DNA of 64,000 nt, from positions 142,155-206,154 of the forward strand of contig JAGAXM010000022.1 of the NCBI GenBank assembly GCA_017940895.1, written 5' to 3'. Origin of the DNA: Clostridiales bacterium (lineage in GTDB: Bacteria; Bacillota; Clostridia; Saccharofermentanales; Saccharofermentanaceae). Below are positions 51,549 to 60,298 of this stretch, in pieces. The first letter of the stretch is position 1. Each line of letters starts with the position of its first letter. The translations under genes were made by a program, and so were the position numbers. The notes under the pieces were generated by a model, which did no database searches, was not told where the DNA came from, and saw nothing but the letters and a program-made list of their open reading frames with translations.

Positions 51549-53452
51549 GACGATCGGAAGATAATATCTTCGATAATTACGAGAAAAAGTCCGTAAAAGG
51601 TGCGGGACATATAGTTGCCGCGGTTCTTTGCTTCGCGGTTATTGTCTCGATGATAGGCGTAGTAGCCTGGCTCAATTCCTCGATGAAGATCGAGTCGGGA
51701 GTTGTTCCAGATTTTGAGATTGCCATCGATGAGGGCCGATATCCTGATGCGCTGATGCTGTACCGCTCCGTTCACGATGAGGTAGTTGCTTCCGATCAGG
51801 CGGCTTCTTCTGAAGATGCCGAGCTTGCCATAAGAAGAGATCAGATGGCTCAGATGGAGGAGATCGTTAATACGAGACTTCTTGCCATAGAAGATCAGAT
51901 GAGAAACTCCAGATATACTCCTTCTACGGCAGACTTACGATTCATGAATGAGATGCAGGAGCTGACGTCTTCGAGGCTTTCGCAGTGGCTTAATGATCTT
52001 GCTACGGAGTTCCTTCTCGGTACTATCGAGAAGCCAGACCTGATCTTTATTTTCGAGGCGCTTCAGGATGTCGGCAATGTTTCTGCCACGACGGGACCTC
52101 TGCTTTACGAAGTAGAGACGATAGAGCAGGCGAGAGGTGACGTGCAGGCGGCGGAGGCTGCTTTCAATGAAGGTGACTACATTAATGCCGTAAAGATATA
52201 CGGTACTGTCTGTGATAATTACGAAGGCTTCGTATATGATTATGCTTCCTCGAGAGTAACCGAGATCAAGGAGATTATGTACGAGCCGATGCTAGAAGAG
52301 GGCGAGCATATGCTCGAGCGTTACAGGTATTTCTCTGCCGAGTCTCTTCTGTCGGATCTTGCCGTAATCTTCCCGGACGACAACAGAATCAATTCCGATC
52401 TTCTTGAGGCAACTTCGCATACAACGGAAGTAACCACATACCGCGGTACAGTCGAGGTGTTAAGCATAAGACAGCTTATTGCCGATACCTCGCGCGGAGC
52501 CTCAAATACCGGTCTTTATCTGACGACCGATGAGTTCACAAGAATGCTTAACGAACTGTATGAGAATGATTATGTTCTCGTTGATGCGGAGACTATGGCA
52601 GACTTGTCTGAGGATACATTTATGACAGAGGTCGACCTGACCGTGCCTGTCGGCAAGAAGCCTCTGATACTTGTGCTCGATACATTCGACTATAACGTGG
52701 CTACTACATATAACTACGGACTTTGCACGCAGTTGTCTCTTGATGAGCAGGGCCATGTGTGCGGTCAGTATGTCGCTCCCGACGGCACTTTGGTGTCGGG
52801 GAGGGAACTCGAGGCAATCGGCATTCTTGATGCTTTCGTAGAGGCGCATCCCGATTTTTCTTTCGACGGTGCGAAAGGTGTTATCTCGCTGTGCGGATAC
52901 GAGTCTGTGTTCGGATACGTTATCAGCCGCGATGAAGCTGATGACAGGACAGCGGCTCTCGAATCTATTGGAAGACCTAACGTCGAATTTACAGACAGTG
53001 AGATCGAGAATAACCGTCAGATCGTATCGGAGATCACAAGCGTGCTTCTTGATACCGGTTGGAAGTTTGCTTCTTCGACTTACGGTAATATCAATGCTTA
53101 TGAAGCTGATATGGATACTATAGTTGCCGATACCGAGAAGTGGATGGATCAGATAGAAACGCTGATCGGTGATGTCCACATCATCGTGTATCCGGGAGGC
53201 AATTACATATACGGTACTGATCCCCGTGCCGAGTATCTTAAGAGTAACGGATTCAGGATTTTCTTCGGTATGGGATACAATCCTTATCACATCTACGGAG
53301 ATAATTATCTGTACTACGACAGAACTACGATAAGTGAGTATACACTGTCGAATTATGACTATTCGCGTCTGTTCGATGTGACGCAGATACTTGATTCTTA
53401 TGTGAATGCCGTTACGCCCTCGACTGAAGAGACCGAGCAGGAATCAATCTGA
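51545..53452 (+). CDS. Membrane-anchored polysaccharide deacetylase-like protein
   Basis: A 635-aa protein with one N-terminal anchor (about residues 22-44). Residues 60-270 are helical and TPR-like (YPDALMLYRSVHDE, EAAFNEGDYINAVKIYGTV). The C-terminal part (about 300-620) follows the NodB polysaccharide deacetylase layout: LYLTTDEFTRMLNELYENDY, a strand LILVLDTFDY where the catalytic DD would be, a later GWKFASSTYG, and YPGGN. The usual TFDD is reduced to DTFD and the metal histidines are not in place, so it may be inactive or altered. GTG start overlaps the topoisomerase stop. Function in the envelope inferred. Confidence 0.65.
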   Translation: MRRSEDNIFDNYEKKSVKGAGHIVAAVLCFAVIVSMIGVVAWLNSSMKIESGVVPDFEIAIDEGRYPDALMLYRSVHDEVVASDQAASSEDAELAIRRDQMAQMEEIVNTRLLAIEDQMRNSRYTPSTADLRFMNEMQELTSSRLSQWLNDLATEFLLGTIEKPDLIFIFEALQDVGNVSATTGPLLYEVETIEQARGDVQAAEAAFNEGDYINAVKIYGTVCDNYEGFVYDYASSRVTEIKEIMYEPMLEEGEHMLERYRYFSAESLLSDLAVIFPDDNRINSDLLEATSHTTEVTTYRGTVEVLSIRQLIADTSRGASNTGLYLTTDEFTRMLNELYENDYVLVDAETMADLSEDTFMTEVDLTVPVGKKPLILVLDTFDYNVATTYNYGLCTQLSLDEQGHVCGQYVAPDGTLVSGRELEAIGILDAFVEAHPDFSFDGAKGVISLCGYESVFGYVISRDEADDRTAALESIGRPNVEFTDSEIENNRQIVSEITSVLLDTGWKFASSTYGNINAYEADMDTIVADTEKWMDQIETLIGDVHIIVYPGGNYIYGTDPRAEYLKSNGFRIFFGMGYNPYHIYGDNYLYYDRTTISEYTLSNYDYSRLFDVTQILDSYVNAVTPSTEETEQESI

Positions 53453-53545
53453 CAATTGTATTTCTGTTTGCTGATAATTTCATAAATCGGTGGTACTATT
53501 CGCAAAAAAAATATATAATTATAAAAATAGTTCGGGGGAATAAGC

Positions 53546-54001
53546 ATGGCTAAGACAGACAGATTATCGGAATATGTTAAGGAAGAGCCGATCCTTTGGC
53601 ACGACAGAAGAAGATATCTCGGTCTGCCTATCTCCTTTACAAGATACAGCTTCGACAACAACAAGTTCTATGTTAAGAGAGGCCTGTTCAATACGATTTC
53701 CGATGAGATCCTTCTTTACCGTGTTCTCGATATCAGACTTTCCAGATCATTGTGGCAGAAGATATTCAGGGTAGGAACTGTTATCCTCAAGACAGCCGAT
53801 CAGACGGTGCCTAATCTCGAGATTAAGAGCGTCAAGGATTCCGAGCGAGTTAAGACTGCGCTGAGCAATATCGTAGAGAGAGAAAGAAACGAGAAGAGAG
53901 TTCTCGGTAAGGAGATGTTCGGAGCAGCCGGACATCATGATGTTGATATCGACGGTGACGGTATTCCGGATCACATTGACATAGATACAGATATTATCTG
54001 A
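53546..54001 (+). CDS. Bacterial PH-domain protein with C-terminal Ca-binding-like motif
   Basis: A 151-aa protein. Residues about 15-115 form a bacterial PH domain (DUF304/YdbS type): LWHDRRRYLGLPISFTRYSF, VKRGLFNTISDEILLYRVLDI, FRVGTVILKTAD. There is no membrane segment. The tail DVDIDGDGIPDHIDIDTD is a DxDxDGxxD calcium loop like those of dockerin or thrombospondin type 3, here in a short, apparently cytoplasmic protein. GGGGGA ribosome site. It leads the sirtuin-MutS-like operon by a 21-nt gap. Confidence 0.82.
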   Translation: MAKTDRLSEYVKEEPILWHDRRRYLGLPISFTRYSFDNNKFYVKRGLFNTISDEILLYRVLDIRLSRSLWQKIFRVGTVILKTADQTVPNLEIKSVKDSERVKTALSNIVERERNEKRVLGKEMFGAAGHHDVDIDGDGIPDHIDIDTDII

Positions 54002-54022
54002 TTATTCAGGCAAGGTAGATAA

Positions 54023-54871
54023 GTGGAGACCAGGTTAGACAGATACGAAGGCGCCAGAGAAGCCAAGATAGCACAGTTAAGAGAGCTTATCGAGAACTCG
54101 AAGAGAATCGTGTTCTTGGGCGGTGCGGGCGTTTCCACGGAGAGCGGTATTCCGGACTTTAGAAGCGGTGACGGTATCTATAATCAGGACAGCGGCATCA
54201 ATTACAGAGCCGTTGATGTTATCTCCCATTCTTTCTTTGTCGAGCACCCGGAAGAATTCTATGACTTCTACAGAAGAAAGCTTCTGTACCCGGATGCGAA
54301 GCCGAACAAGGCTCATAAGGCTCTTGTAAGACTTGAGCGTCAGGGTAAGCTTATGGCTATCATTACCCAGAATATCGATAGGCTTCATCAGGATGCAGGA
54401 TCCAAGTGCACTATAGAACTTCACGGATCAGTCTACAGGAATTATTGTATGGACTGCGGTAAGAAGTTCAGACTCGATTATATTATGAGTCATGAGGGTG
54501 TACCTCACTGTGACAGATGCGGCGGCATCGTCCGTCCCGGCATTACTCTTTATGAAGAGAATCTCGAGCATGAGCCTATTGATGCGGCTATCAAGGCTTT
54601 GAAGAAGTGTGATCTTCTTATCATAGGAGGAACTTCACTGACTGTTTATCCGGCTGCTACTTTCTCGCAGTTTATCAAGCATGACAAGATCGTCATTATC
54701 AATAAGTCATCGACATACCTTGATCTGTCTGCAATGCTTACCATACACGATTCCATAGGTGATGTGCTCGATGCTGCAATTCCGAAGCGCAAGAAGAGGT
54801 CTGATGCAGGTAAGAAGCGTAAGAAGACTTCAGCTAAGTCCAAGACCGATTCCGCCAAGAGTAAGAAATGA
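54023..54871 (+). CDS. NAD-dependent protein deacylase of the Sir2 family
   Basis: A 282-aa sirtuin. NAD-binding GAGVSTESGIPDFRSGDGIY, ITQNIDRLHQDAGS, catalytic His in ELHGSVYRNYC, a zinc site CMDCGKK...CDRCGG, and GITLYEENL. It removes acetyl (or other acyl) groups from lysines using NAD+. The tail (about 255-282) is a run of Lys and Ser (KKRKKTSAKSKTDSAKSKK) not usual in CobB, perhaps for nucleic-acid contact. Start GTG 54023; the stop overlaps the MutS-like ATG (ATGA). Confidence 0.9.
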   Translation: METRLDRYEGAREAKIAQLRELIENSKRIVFLGGAGVSTESGIPDFRSGDGIYNQDSGINYRAVDVISHSFFVEHPEEFYDFYRRKLLYPDAKPNKAHKALVRLERQGKLMAIITQNIDRLHQDAGSKCTIELHGSVYRNYCMDCGKKFRLDYIMSHEGVPHCDRCGGIVRPGITLYEENLEHEPIDAAIKALKKCDLLIIGGTSLTVYPAATFSQFIKHDKIVIINKSSTYLDLSAMLTIHDSIGDVLDAAIPKRKKRSDAGKKRKKTSAKSKTDSAKSKK

Positions 54872-56649
54872 CAGACTATTTTAAGAGTATCGCTCCTTCG
54901 CTTGAAGAAGCGAGAGATTCATTATCAAGGATTAACCGCAGATTCAGCATTCTAAGGCTCGTATCTTTTGCCGCCGCTGTTGCTTTAATCATCGCGGGTA
55001 CCGTTAAAGGAAACAGTATTCCTCTTTATATCGGCGGAGTCGTAAGTGCCGCTGTTTTTATCTTTTTTTGCGTTATTCATAAGAGATCCAAGTATATGGA
55101 GCAGCTTCTTAATGAGAAGATCGACTCCTGTAAGAGATTTATGGCGAGGATCGACGGAGATTTCAGTGTCTTGAATGATGACGGATCGGAGTTTGCCGAC
55201 CATTCACATCCGTATACATCAGACCTTGATATATTCGGTCCTCATTCCGTATTTGCCCTGTATAATACGTCACACTCCGTATTCGGCCGTAAGGCGTTCG
55301 CTGATAATCTGAAAGGTAAGCATTTTGACTCTATAAATGCTCAAAGGATTAAAGGACTTCAGAAGATTGTTAAGGCGCTTGCGGATGATCCCGAGTTCCT
55401 TCTTGATTATGAATCCATAGGTGCACTTCATCCTATAACTAAGGTTCCGGATGCGCTTATAACTTTGTGCTCGAAGAATGAGAAACTCGGTTCGGGTCTT
55501 AAGCTTCTGTGGAAGATCATTCCTTTTATATGGCTTTCAGTACCGGCGCTACTGGTGTTCGGTCTTTCCAAGTATATAAGGATCGCAGTTCTCTGCGTTA
55601 TGCTGATTAATATAGTCATATGGTTTTTGGTTTCCAAGCTGGATCTTTCAGACATCTTTAAGAGCGGTCTTATCTCCAAGCAGGCAGAAGCCATAAAGAA
55701 AAGGACACAGATCCTTCTTGATGATGAGAAGAGACTTACTCTGTTTGTGCCCGATTATCTTGATCCTGATTTCCCGAAGCATCTTGATGCTCTTATCAGA
55801 TCCTGCAGCCTTTGTTCATTAAGAGAACAGCCTATAACCGCTTTGCTTCTTAATGCTGTCATGCCGTTCGATCTGATGTGCGCTGACAGGTTGTATGACT
55901 GGAGTGTTGAGCACGGCAAAGACTTTATGGCAAATGCGGAAAGACTGGGTCAGATAGAGGCTCTTATGAGTTCTGCTGTGCCCGGTCTTGTATCAAAGGA
56001 ATCATGTTTTCCCGGGATCGAAGAGAATAAGAGAGCATTCTTTAACGGTGTTGACATGTCGCATCCGTTACTCGATCCTTCCAAGGTCGTATCCAATTCC
56101 GTATGTATCGATTCGCAGACAGCACTTATTACAGGCTCTAATATGAGCGGCAAGACCACACTTATCAGAACGGTCGGACTCATGTCGGTCCTTGCTTATA
56201 CAGGCGCTATGGTACCTGCTCGAAAAGTTGAGTGCTCGATCATGAAGATCTACACATCCATGAGGATAGCCGACAGTCTTGAAGAGAATATGAGTACATT
56301 TAAGGCTGAACTTGTCAGGATCGCTTCTATAGTTAAGGCTTCGTCAGAAGAAGAATCCATGCTATTCCTTATTGATGAGGTGTTCAGAGGCACCAATTCC
56401 CAGGACAGGACTGACGGCGCGGAGATACTGCTTCGTAAACTCGACAGGCCTTATATCAGCGGATTCATGACTACCCACGATTATGCTCTTTGTGACAGAG
56501 TTGCCGAGCAGAAGATGCCTAATATTATTTTCTGTCATTTCAGTGAACGCTACGAGGATGATGAAGTGATCTTCGATTACAAGTTAAGAGACGGTATGTC
56601 TCATGAATCAAATGCCAAATTTCTTATGAAGCTGGTAGGTATTATTTAG
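54868..56649 (+). CDS. Membrane-anchored MutS-like ATPase
   Basis: A 593-aa protein. Two pairs of hydrophobic segments (about 28-70 and 205-250) anchor it, separated by a helical lever region. The C-terminal part is a MutS domain V: Walker A TGSNMSGKTTLIRTVG, SMRIADSLEENMSTFKAEL, Walker B LFLIDEVFRGTNSQDRTDG and TTHDYAL. Mismatch-recognition (domain I) and connector domains are missing, so it is not a true MutS; its target and the reason for membrane anchoring are unknown. Coupled to the sirtuin by ATGA. Confidence 0.87.
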   Translation: MTDYFKSIAPSLEEARDSLSRINRRFSILRLVSFAAAVALIIAGTVKGNSIPLYIGGVVSAAVFIFFCVIHKRSKYMEQLLNEKIDSCKRFMARIDGDFSVLNDDGSEFADHSHPYTSDLDIFGPHSVFALYNTSHSVFGRKAFADNLKGKHFDSINAQRIKGLQKIVKALADDPEFLLDYESIGALHPITKVPDALITLCSKNEKLGSGLKLLWKIIPFIWLSVPALLVFGLSKYIRIAVLCVMLINIVIWFLVSKLDLSDIFKSGLISKQAEAIKKRTQILLDDEKRLTLFVPDYLDPDFPKHLDALIRSCSLCSLREQPITALLLNAVMPFDLMCADRLYDWSVEHGKDFMANAERLGQIEALMSSAVPGLVSKESCFPGIEENKRAFFNGVDMSHPLLDPSKVVSNSVCIDSQTALITGSNMSGKTTLIRTVGLMSVLAYTGAMVPARKVECSIMKIYTSMRIADSLEENMSTFKAELVRIASIVKASSEEESMLFLIDEVFRGTNSQDRTDGAEILLRKLDRPYISGFMTTHDYALCDRVAEQKMPNIIFCHFSERYEDDEVIFDYKLRDGMSHESNAKFLMKLVGII

Positions 56650-56707
56650 GCAAGATTACAAATTTTGCATTTGCGCCACAAATTTGCCACATTTTCTCCT
56701 CAAATCA

Positions 56708-56735
56708 TTTACTTTTACTTCTAATAAGATAAAAT
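56708..56735 (+). promoter_or_regulatory. Promoter of the kinase-vWA-PP2C operon, leaderless type
   Basis: TTTACT (56708-56713), 16-nt spacer, TAAAAT (56730-56735), then 6 nt to the ATG at 56742. No ribosome site is seen before the ATG. Confidence 0.55.
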
Positions 56736-56741
56736 GTATTT

Positions 56742-58442
56742 ATGGCATTGGAGGTTATCAAAAATTATAAGTCATTGATCGTTGACTACTCATTTATAAG
56801 GAGGTTCGGCGGAACAAGGGTTCTTTCCGAATTCCTTGATATTGTTACGTCTGAACGAATTGATGTATATGTCAGCAGATCATTTAAGCTTATGCATTAC
56901 TGCGTTATTCATCAGGCAGATGATAAGACTTCTGCAGCGGCTTCTGCAATGCGTGACTTTTGTACAATGCTGCTTCCCGATAAACTTCTCCATTCGGTTC
57001 AGGTAACCGAGACTTCACAATTCCTTGCCAAGATGAGTCTTGTTGAGGGTGTATGTCTTGTAATGGCCGATAAGGGAATACTAATGAAGAGACTTCGTGA
57101 GAAGAAGCCTTCATTTATCGGTGATATATGTGTATTGGGTGAGGACGGAGCTCCGGCTCTTTATCACAGTATAGATGAGCTTCTCGCGGCTAATCCCGAA
57201 GAACAGTTAAGTACATTGGCATCTGCCGATAAGTATCTGGATGTTCCTTTCTGTAATATCGGTGATACTGTTACTACCGGAAACGGAGGAAGACTTGTTC
57301 TCGAGAAGAGATTAAGTGCCGGTGCCGAGGGAATGGTATTTACAACTACTGATCCCAAGGTCGTCGCCAAGATCTATCACAAGGGTATAATCACACCTCT
57401 TCGTTGGAAGAAACTTCAGACACAGGTAAAGATGGGTATCAACTCTGTAGGTATATGCTGGCCTAAGGATCTTATCTTCTTCAGAAATGTTCCTGTCGGT
57501 TATACGATGATCGTAGGAAAGGGTAAGACTCTCGGAAATGTATTTGACGGTCCGGATGCTCTTCTTAATGCTATCCCTGACTGCAAGAGACTTGATATCG
57601 TAACTACGCTTGCGGATCTTCTCGAGAAGTATATCTATCTTCATATGTTCGGTATCGTCGCAGGCGATATACAGATGAAGAATGCTCTTATCTATTCTCC
57701 GAATTCCATCTATCTTATAGATATGGACAGCGTGCAGGTAGGTAATCTGCCTTGTCCTGTCGGAACCGAGGAGTTCACTGATCCGAAGCTCTGGGGCAAG
57801 AACTTCGCAGGATTCTTAAGAAAGCTTGAAGACGAGGATTATTCCATTGCTATGCTCGTATTCTCTATCCTTTTCTGCGGACTTCATCCTTTCGCTACGC
57901 GTAACGGTGCTGAGACTTTAAGGGAAGAGATCCTTGAGAAGAATTTCCCTTATTCGTTGTCCGGCGTATCGGAAGAGCATATCCCCAAGGGAGGATATGA
58001 CCATATCTGGGAGTATCTGCCTGATAATCTGAGATCGATGCTGTTCAAGACATTCCGCGGCGGTGAGTCCTATGAGGCTATCGAGTGGTATGAGGCTGTA
58101 TCTGCATATAAGGATGCTCTGTCAGCACATGAATATGAGGATGAGGAAGCATATAAGGCATTCCCTAAGATGGATTATGTTGCCACGGATCCGAATCCTA
58201 TCTCGAAGCCGAGATTTACACCTCCGGTTAAGACTTCGAACCCGGACAGCCCTTTCAAGAAGGCTGTAGAATCAATGAGAGCATCTGAGACAATGCCTTC
58301 AGGTCAGTCTGCTATTGCAAGAAGGATCATGTATGACCCGAATGCTCCCGGCAATAATCTCAACAATAACAAGAATGACGGTTCCGACGGCAATAAGGGC
58401 GGCGGCGGAATGTTCGGAATATTTAAGAACAGGAGACAGTAA
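56742..58442 (+). CDS. PIN-like domain fused to a protein kinase (TerY-P-type)
   Basis: A 566-aa protein. Residues 1-130 look like a PIN-type nuclease fold: D15 in LIVDYSFIRRFG, helices, then CLVMADKGILMKRLR with D110. Residues 183-430 are a protein kinase of the TerY-P/YegI-like group: glycine loop LSAGAEGMVF (191-199 region), K210 in VAKIYH, catalytic GDIQMKN (D309, N314) and metal site LIDMDS (D327). The activation part is short and the HRD is altered to AGD. The tail is Pro/Asn/Gly-rich (NNLNNNKNDGSDGNK). It heads an operon with vWA, PP2C and a coiled-coil protein. PIN assignment is by pattern and is less sure than the kinase. Confidence 0.75.
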   Translation: MALEVIKNYKSLIVDYSFIRRFGGTRVLSEFLDIVTSERIDVYVSRSFKLMHYCVIHQADDKTSAAASAMRDFCTMLLPDKLLHSVQVTETSQFLAKMSLVEGVCLVMADKGILMKRLREKKPSFIGDICVLGEDGAPALYHSIDELLAANPEEQLSTLASADKYLDVPFCNIGDTVTTGNGGRLVLEKRLSAGAEGMVFTTTDPKVVAKIYHKGIITPLRWKKLQTQVKMGINSVGICWPKDLIFFRNVPVGYTMIVGKGKTLGNVFDGPDALLNAIPDCKRLDIVTTLADLLEKYIYLHMFGIVAGDIQMKNALIYSPNSIYLIDMDSVQVGNLPCPVGTEEFTDPKLWGKNFAGFLRKLEDEDYSIAMLVFSILFCGLHPFATRNGAETLREEILEKNFPYSLSGVSEEHIPKGGYDHIWEYLPDNLRSMLFKTFRGGESYEAIEWYEAVSAYKDALSAHEYEDEEAYKAFPKMDYVATDPNPISKPRFTPPVKTSNPDSPFKKAVESMRASETMPSGQSAIARRIMYDPNAPGNNLNNNKNDGSDGNKGGGGMFGIFKNRRQ

Positions 58443-58444
58443 AA

Positions 58445-59170
58445 ATGGCGGAAAACAGTATCAATGCATCGGATTTCGGTACCAGTACAAAGAGAAGACT
58501 TCCTATATGCTTTTGTCTTGATACATCGGGATCCATGATGGGTAATCCGATCAAGCAGCTGAACCAGGGTCTTTCCAACTTTATCGCTTCTATCAAAGCC
58601 AATGATGACACAAGATCCGCTACGGATATCGCCATCATTACATTCGGTTCATCTGTCGAGATCGTTATGCCGTTCGGTAAGATCGGCAACGAAGGACTTC
58701 CCGAGATCAATGCATCTACGACCATGACTCCTATCGGTGAGGGAATCCTTACTGCTCTTGAGCTTCTTAATGCCCGTAAAGAAGGTTATAAGGAGCAGGG
58801 TATCAAGTATTATCAGCCCTGGCTTGTTGTTATCACCGACGGAGCTCCTCAGGGTCCCAATGCCATGGCCAATATGGAGCTGGCTATTAAGGCCTGTAAT
58901 GAGCTTGAGAAGGAAGATAAGCTTGTTATCTTCAATATCGGAGTAGGCAACAGCGTTGACTTCGATATCCTTAAGAGAGTTTCGATTAAGAGAGAAGAGC
59001 CTATCTCCGTATCATCCGGAGATTTCGGTAAACTCTTCGAGTTCCTGGGTTCTTCGAGTTCTTCCGTTGTATCTTCAGGTATGAGCGATGATGCTCTTTA
59101 TAATCTGTCTACCGAGCCCGAAGGCGAATCGGTAGACGTCGATGATTTCTTCAAGTTTATGGAAGAGTGA
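58445..59170 (+). CDS. vWA domain protein (TerY-like)
   Basis: A 241-aa von Willebrand A-fold protein. MIDAS metal site complete: D26-x-S28-x-S30 in FCLDTSGSMMGNP, Thr in ASTTMTPIGEG and Asp in VVITDGAPQG. Like TerY it lacks a signal peptide, so it is cytoplasmic. It starts 2 nt after the kinase gene, with GGAG upstream, and is followed by PP2C at 3 nt. In the TerY-P triad known from tellurite-resistance loci, the vWA protein is thought to be a phospho-controlled adaptor. Confidence 0.88.
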   Translation: MAENSINASDFGTSTKRRLPICFCLDTSGSMMGNPIKQLNQGLSNFIASIKANDDTRSATDIAIITFGSSVEIVMPFGKIGNEGLPEINASTTMTPIGEGILTALELLNARKEGYKEQGIKYYQPWLVVITDGAPQGPNAMANMELAIKACNELEKEDKLVIFNIGVGNSVDFDILKRVSIKREEPISVSSGDFGKLFEFLGSSSSSVVSSGMSDDALYNLSTEPEGESVDVDDFFKFMEE

Positions 59171-59173
59171 TTT

Positions 59174-60295
59174 ATGCCGGATATCAAAGTATCAGCAGTA
59201 ACTTTAATGGGTAAGAAACACGAGGGACGCGGCGTTCCTTGTGAGGACTATTCTCTTGCAACTCAAAGAGACGGTGTATCCGTTGTTGTAGTAGCAGACG
59301 GAGCCGGCTCTAAGCAGTATACGCATGCAAGGTTCGGATCGAAGTCTGCTTGTGAGACTGTATCGGAACTTCTTATCAATTACTTTGACGCGCTTTACTA
59401 TGAGAACAGGGAAGCAGCTGTCAGATCACTGATAATTGCATCCGTACATGTCGGGTTCTCGAAGCTTATTGAACAGTATAAGCTCGACTCGCTTGAGAGA
59501 CTGTCCTGTACATTGCTTTTCTGTGCTGTTAAGGACAGAAGAGTTCTTATAGGTCATATCGGAGACGGACTTATCGCAGGAGTTTCATCTTCCGGTATCC
59601 GTCCCATAACAATGCCTCAGAATGACAGTGCGGGACGTACGTATTTTGTAACAGCACCTCATGCGGCGGATTACTTGAGAATCGTCAAGACTACCGTTGA
59701 TGATTTCCACGGTATAGCTCTTATGACTGACGGTGTTCAGGACAGCGTCTACGATGAGAACTCCGGTCTGTGCAAGCCTGTTATCGCACGTATGATAGAG
59801 ACATGCGCGCAGGGCAGGGAGAAGTCCGAGAAGGAGATAGCATCCATCTTGTCCCAGTACATTGTAGGTGCTTCCAATAACAGCGATGATTCCTCGTTCG
59901 GAATACTGTTTTTCGACGGGACGAAGGCGCCGGATTCAGGTAAGCTTATGAAGTCTGCCGAGAAGTTCGGTAAGAGTTCCGATACTTTCAAGGAGCTTCA
60001 GAATGAACTGCTTCCCGAAGTTAAGAAGGCTAAACATATAATTTCTTCCTGCAGTGCCAACCCCGCACCTAAGGGTACGCCTGTTGATGACGATCGTGAG
60101 GAAGTCAGGTCTTCTGCGGCTAAGCCGGCTCCCGTTAAGAAGGATGAGAAAGAGGATGCTGCTTCCGAGACGAAGATGAAGATAGACTCCAACAGTAAAG
60201 AACACTCTATGTGGCTGCTTAAAGTTGTTGCTTTACTGGAGTTGATTGCTATCATTATATTGTTGATCAAAATTTTCTTTAACGTAGGGGGATGA
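59174..60295 (+). CDS. PP2C-type protein phosphatase with C-terminal membrane anchor
   Basis: A 373-aa phosphatase. Metal-site residues: ED at 24-25 in VPCEDYSLA, D42-G43 in VADGAGS, GHIGDG and LMTDGVQDSVYDE. It fits the PP2C_2 group paired with TerY-P kinases. After a flexible acidic/Lys region (about 285-340), one transmembrane helix (about 347-369, VVALLELIAIIILLI) ends the protein, so the catalytic part is cytoplasmic and tethered to the membrane. It should reverse the kinase's phosphorylation. Confidence 0.87.
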   Translation: MPDIKVSAVTLMGKKHEGRGVPCEDYSLATQRDGVSVVVVADGAGSKQYTHARFGSKSACETVSELLINYFDALYYENREAAVRSLIIASVHVGFSKLIEQYKLDSLERLSCTLLFCAVKDRRVLIGHIGDGLIAGVSSSGIRPITMPQNDSAGRTYFVTAPHAADYLRIVKTTVDDFHGIALMTDGVQDSVYDENSGLCKPVIARMIETCAQGREKSEKEIASILSQYIVGASNNSDDSSFGILFFDGTKAPDSGKLMKSAEKFGKSSDTFKELQNELLPEVKKAKHIISSCSANPAPKGTPVDDDREEVRSSAAKPAPVKKDEKEDAASETKMKIDSNSKEHSMWLLKVVALLELIAIIILLIKIFFNVGG

Positions 60296-60298
60296 GTT

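Noticed and set aside
54868..56649. Canonical MutS or MutS2 mismatch repair protein
   Set aside because: The mismatch-recognition and connector domains and the Smr domain are missing and there are membrane helices.
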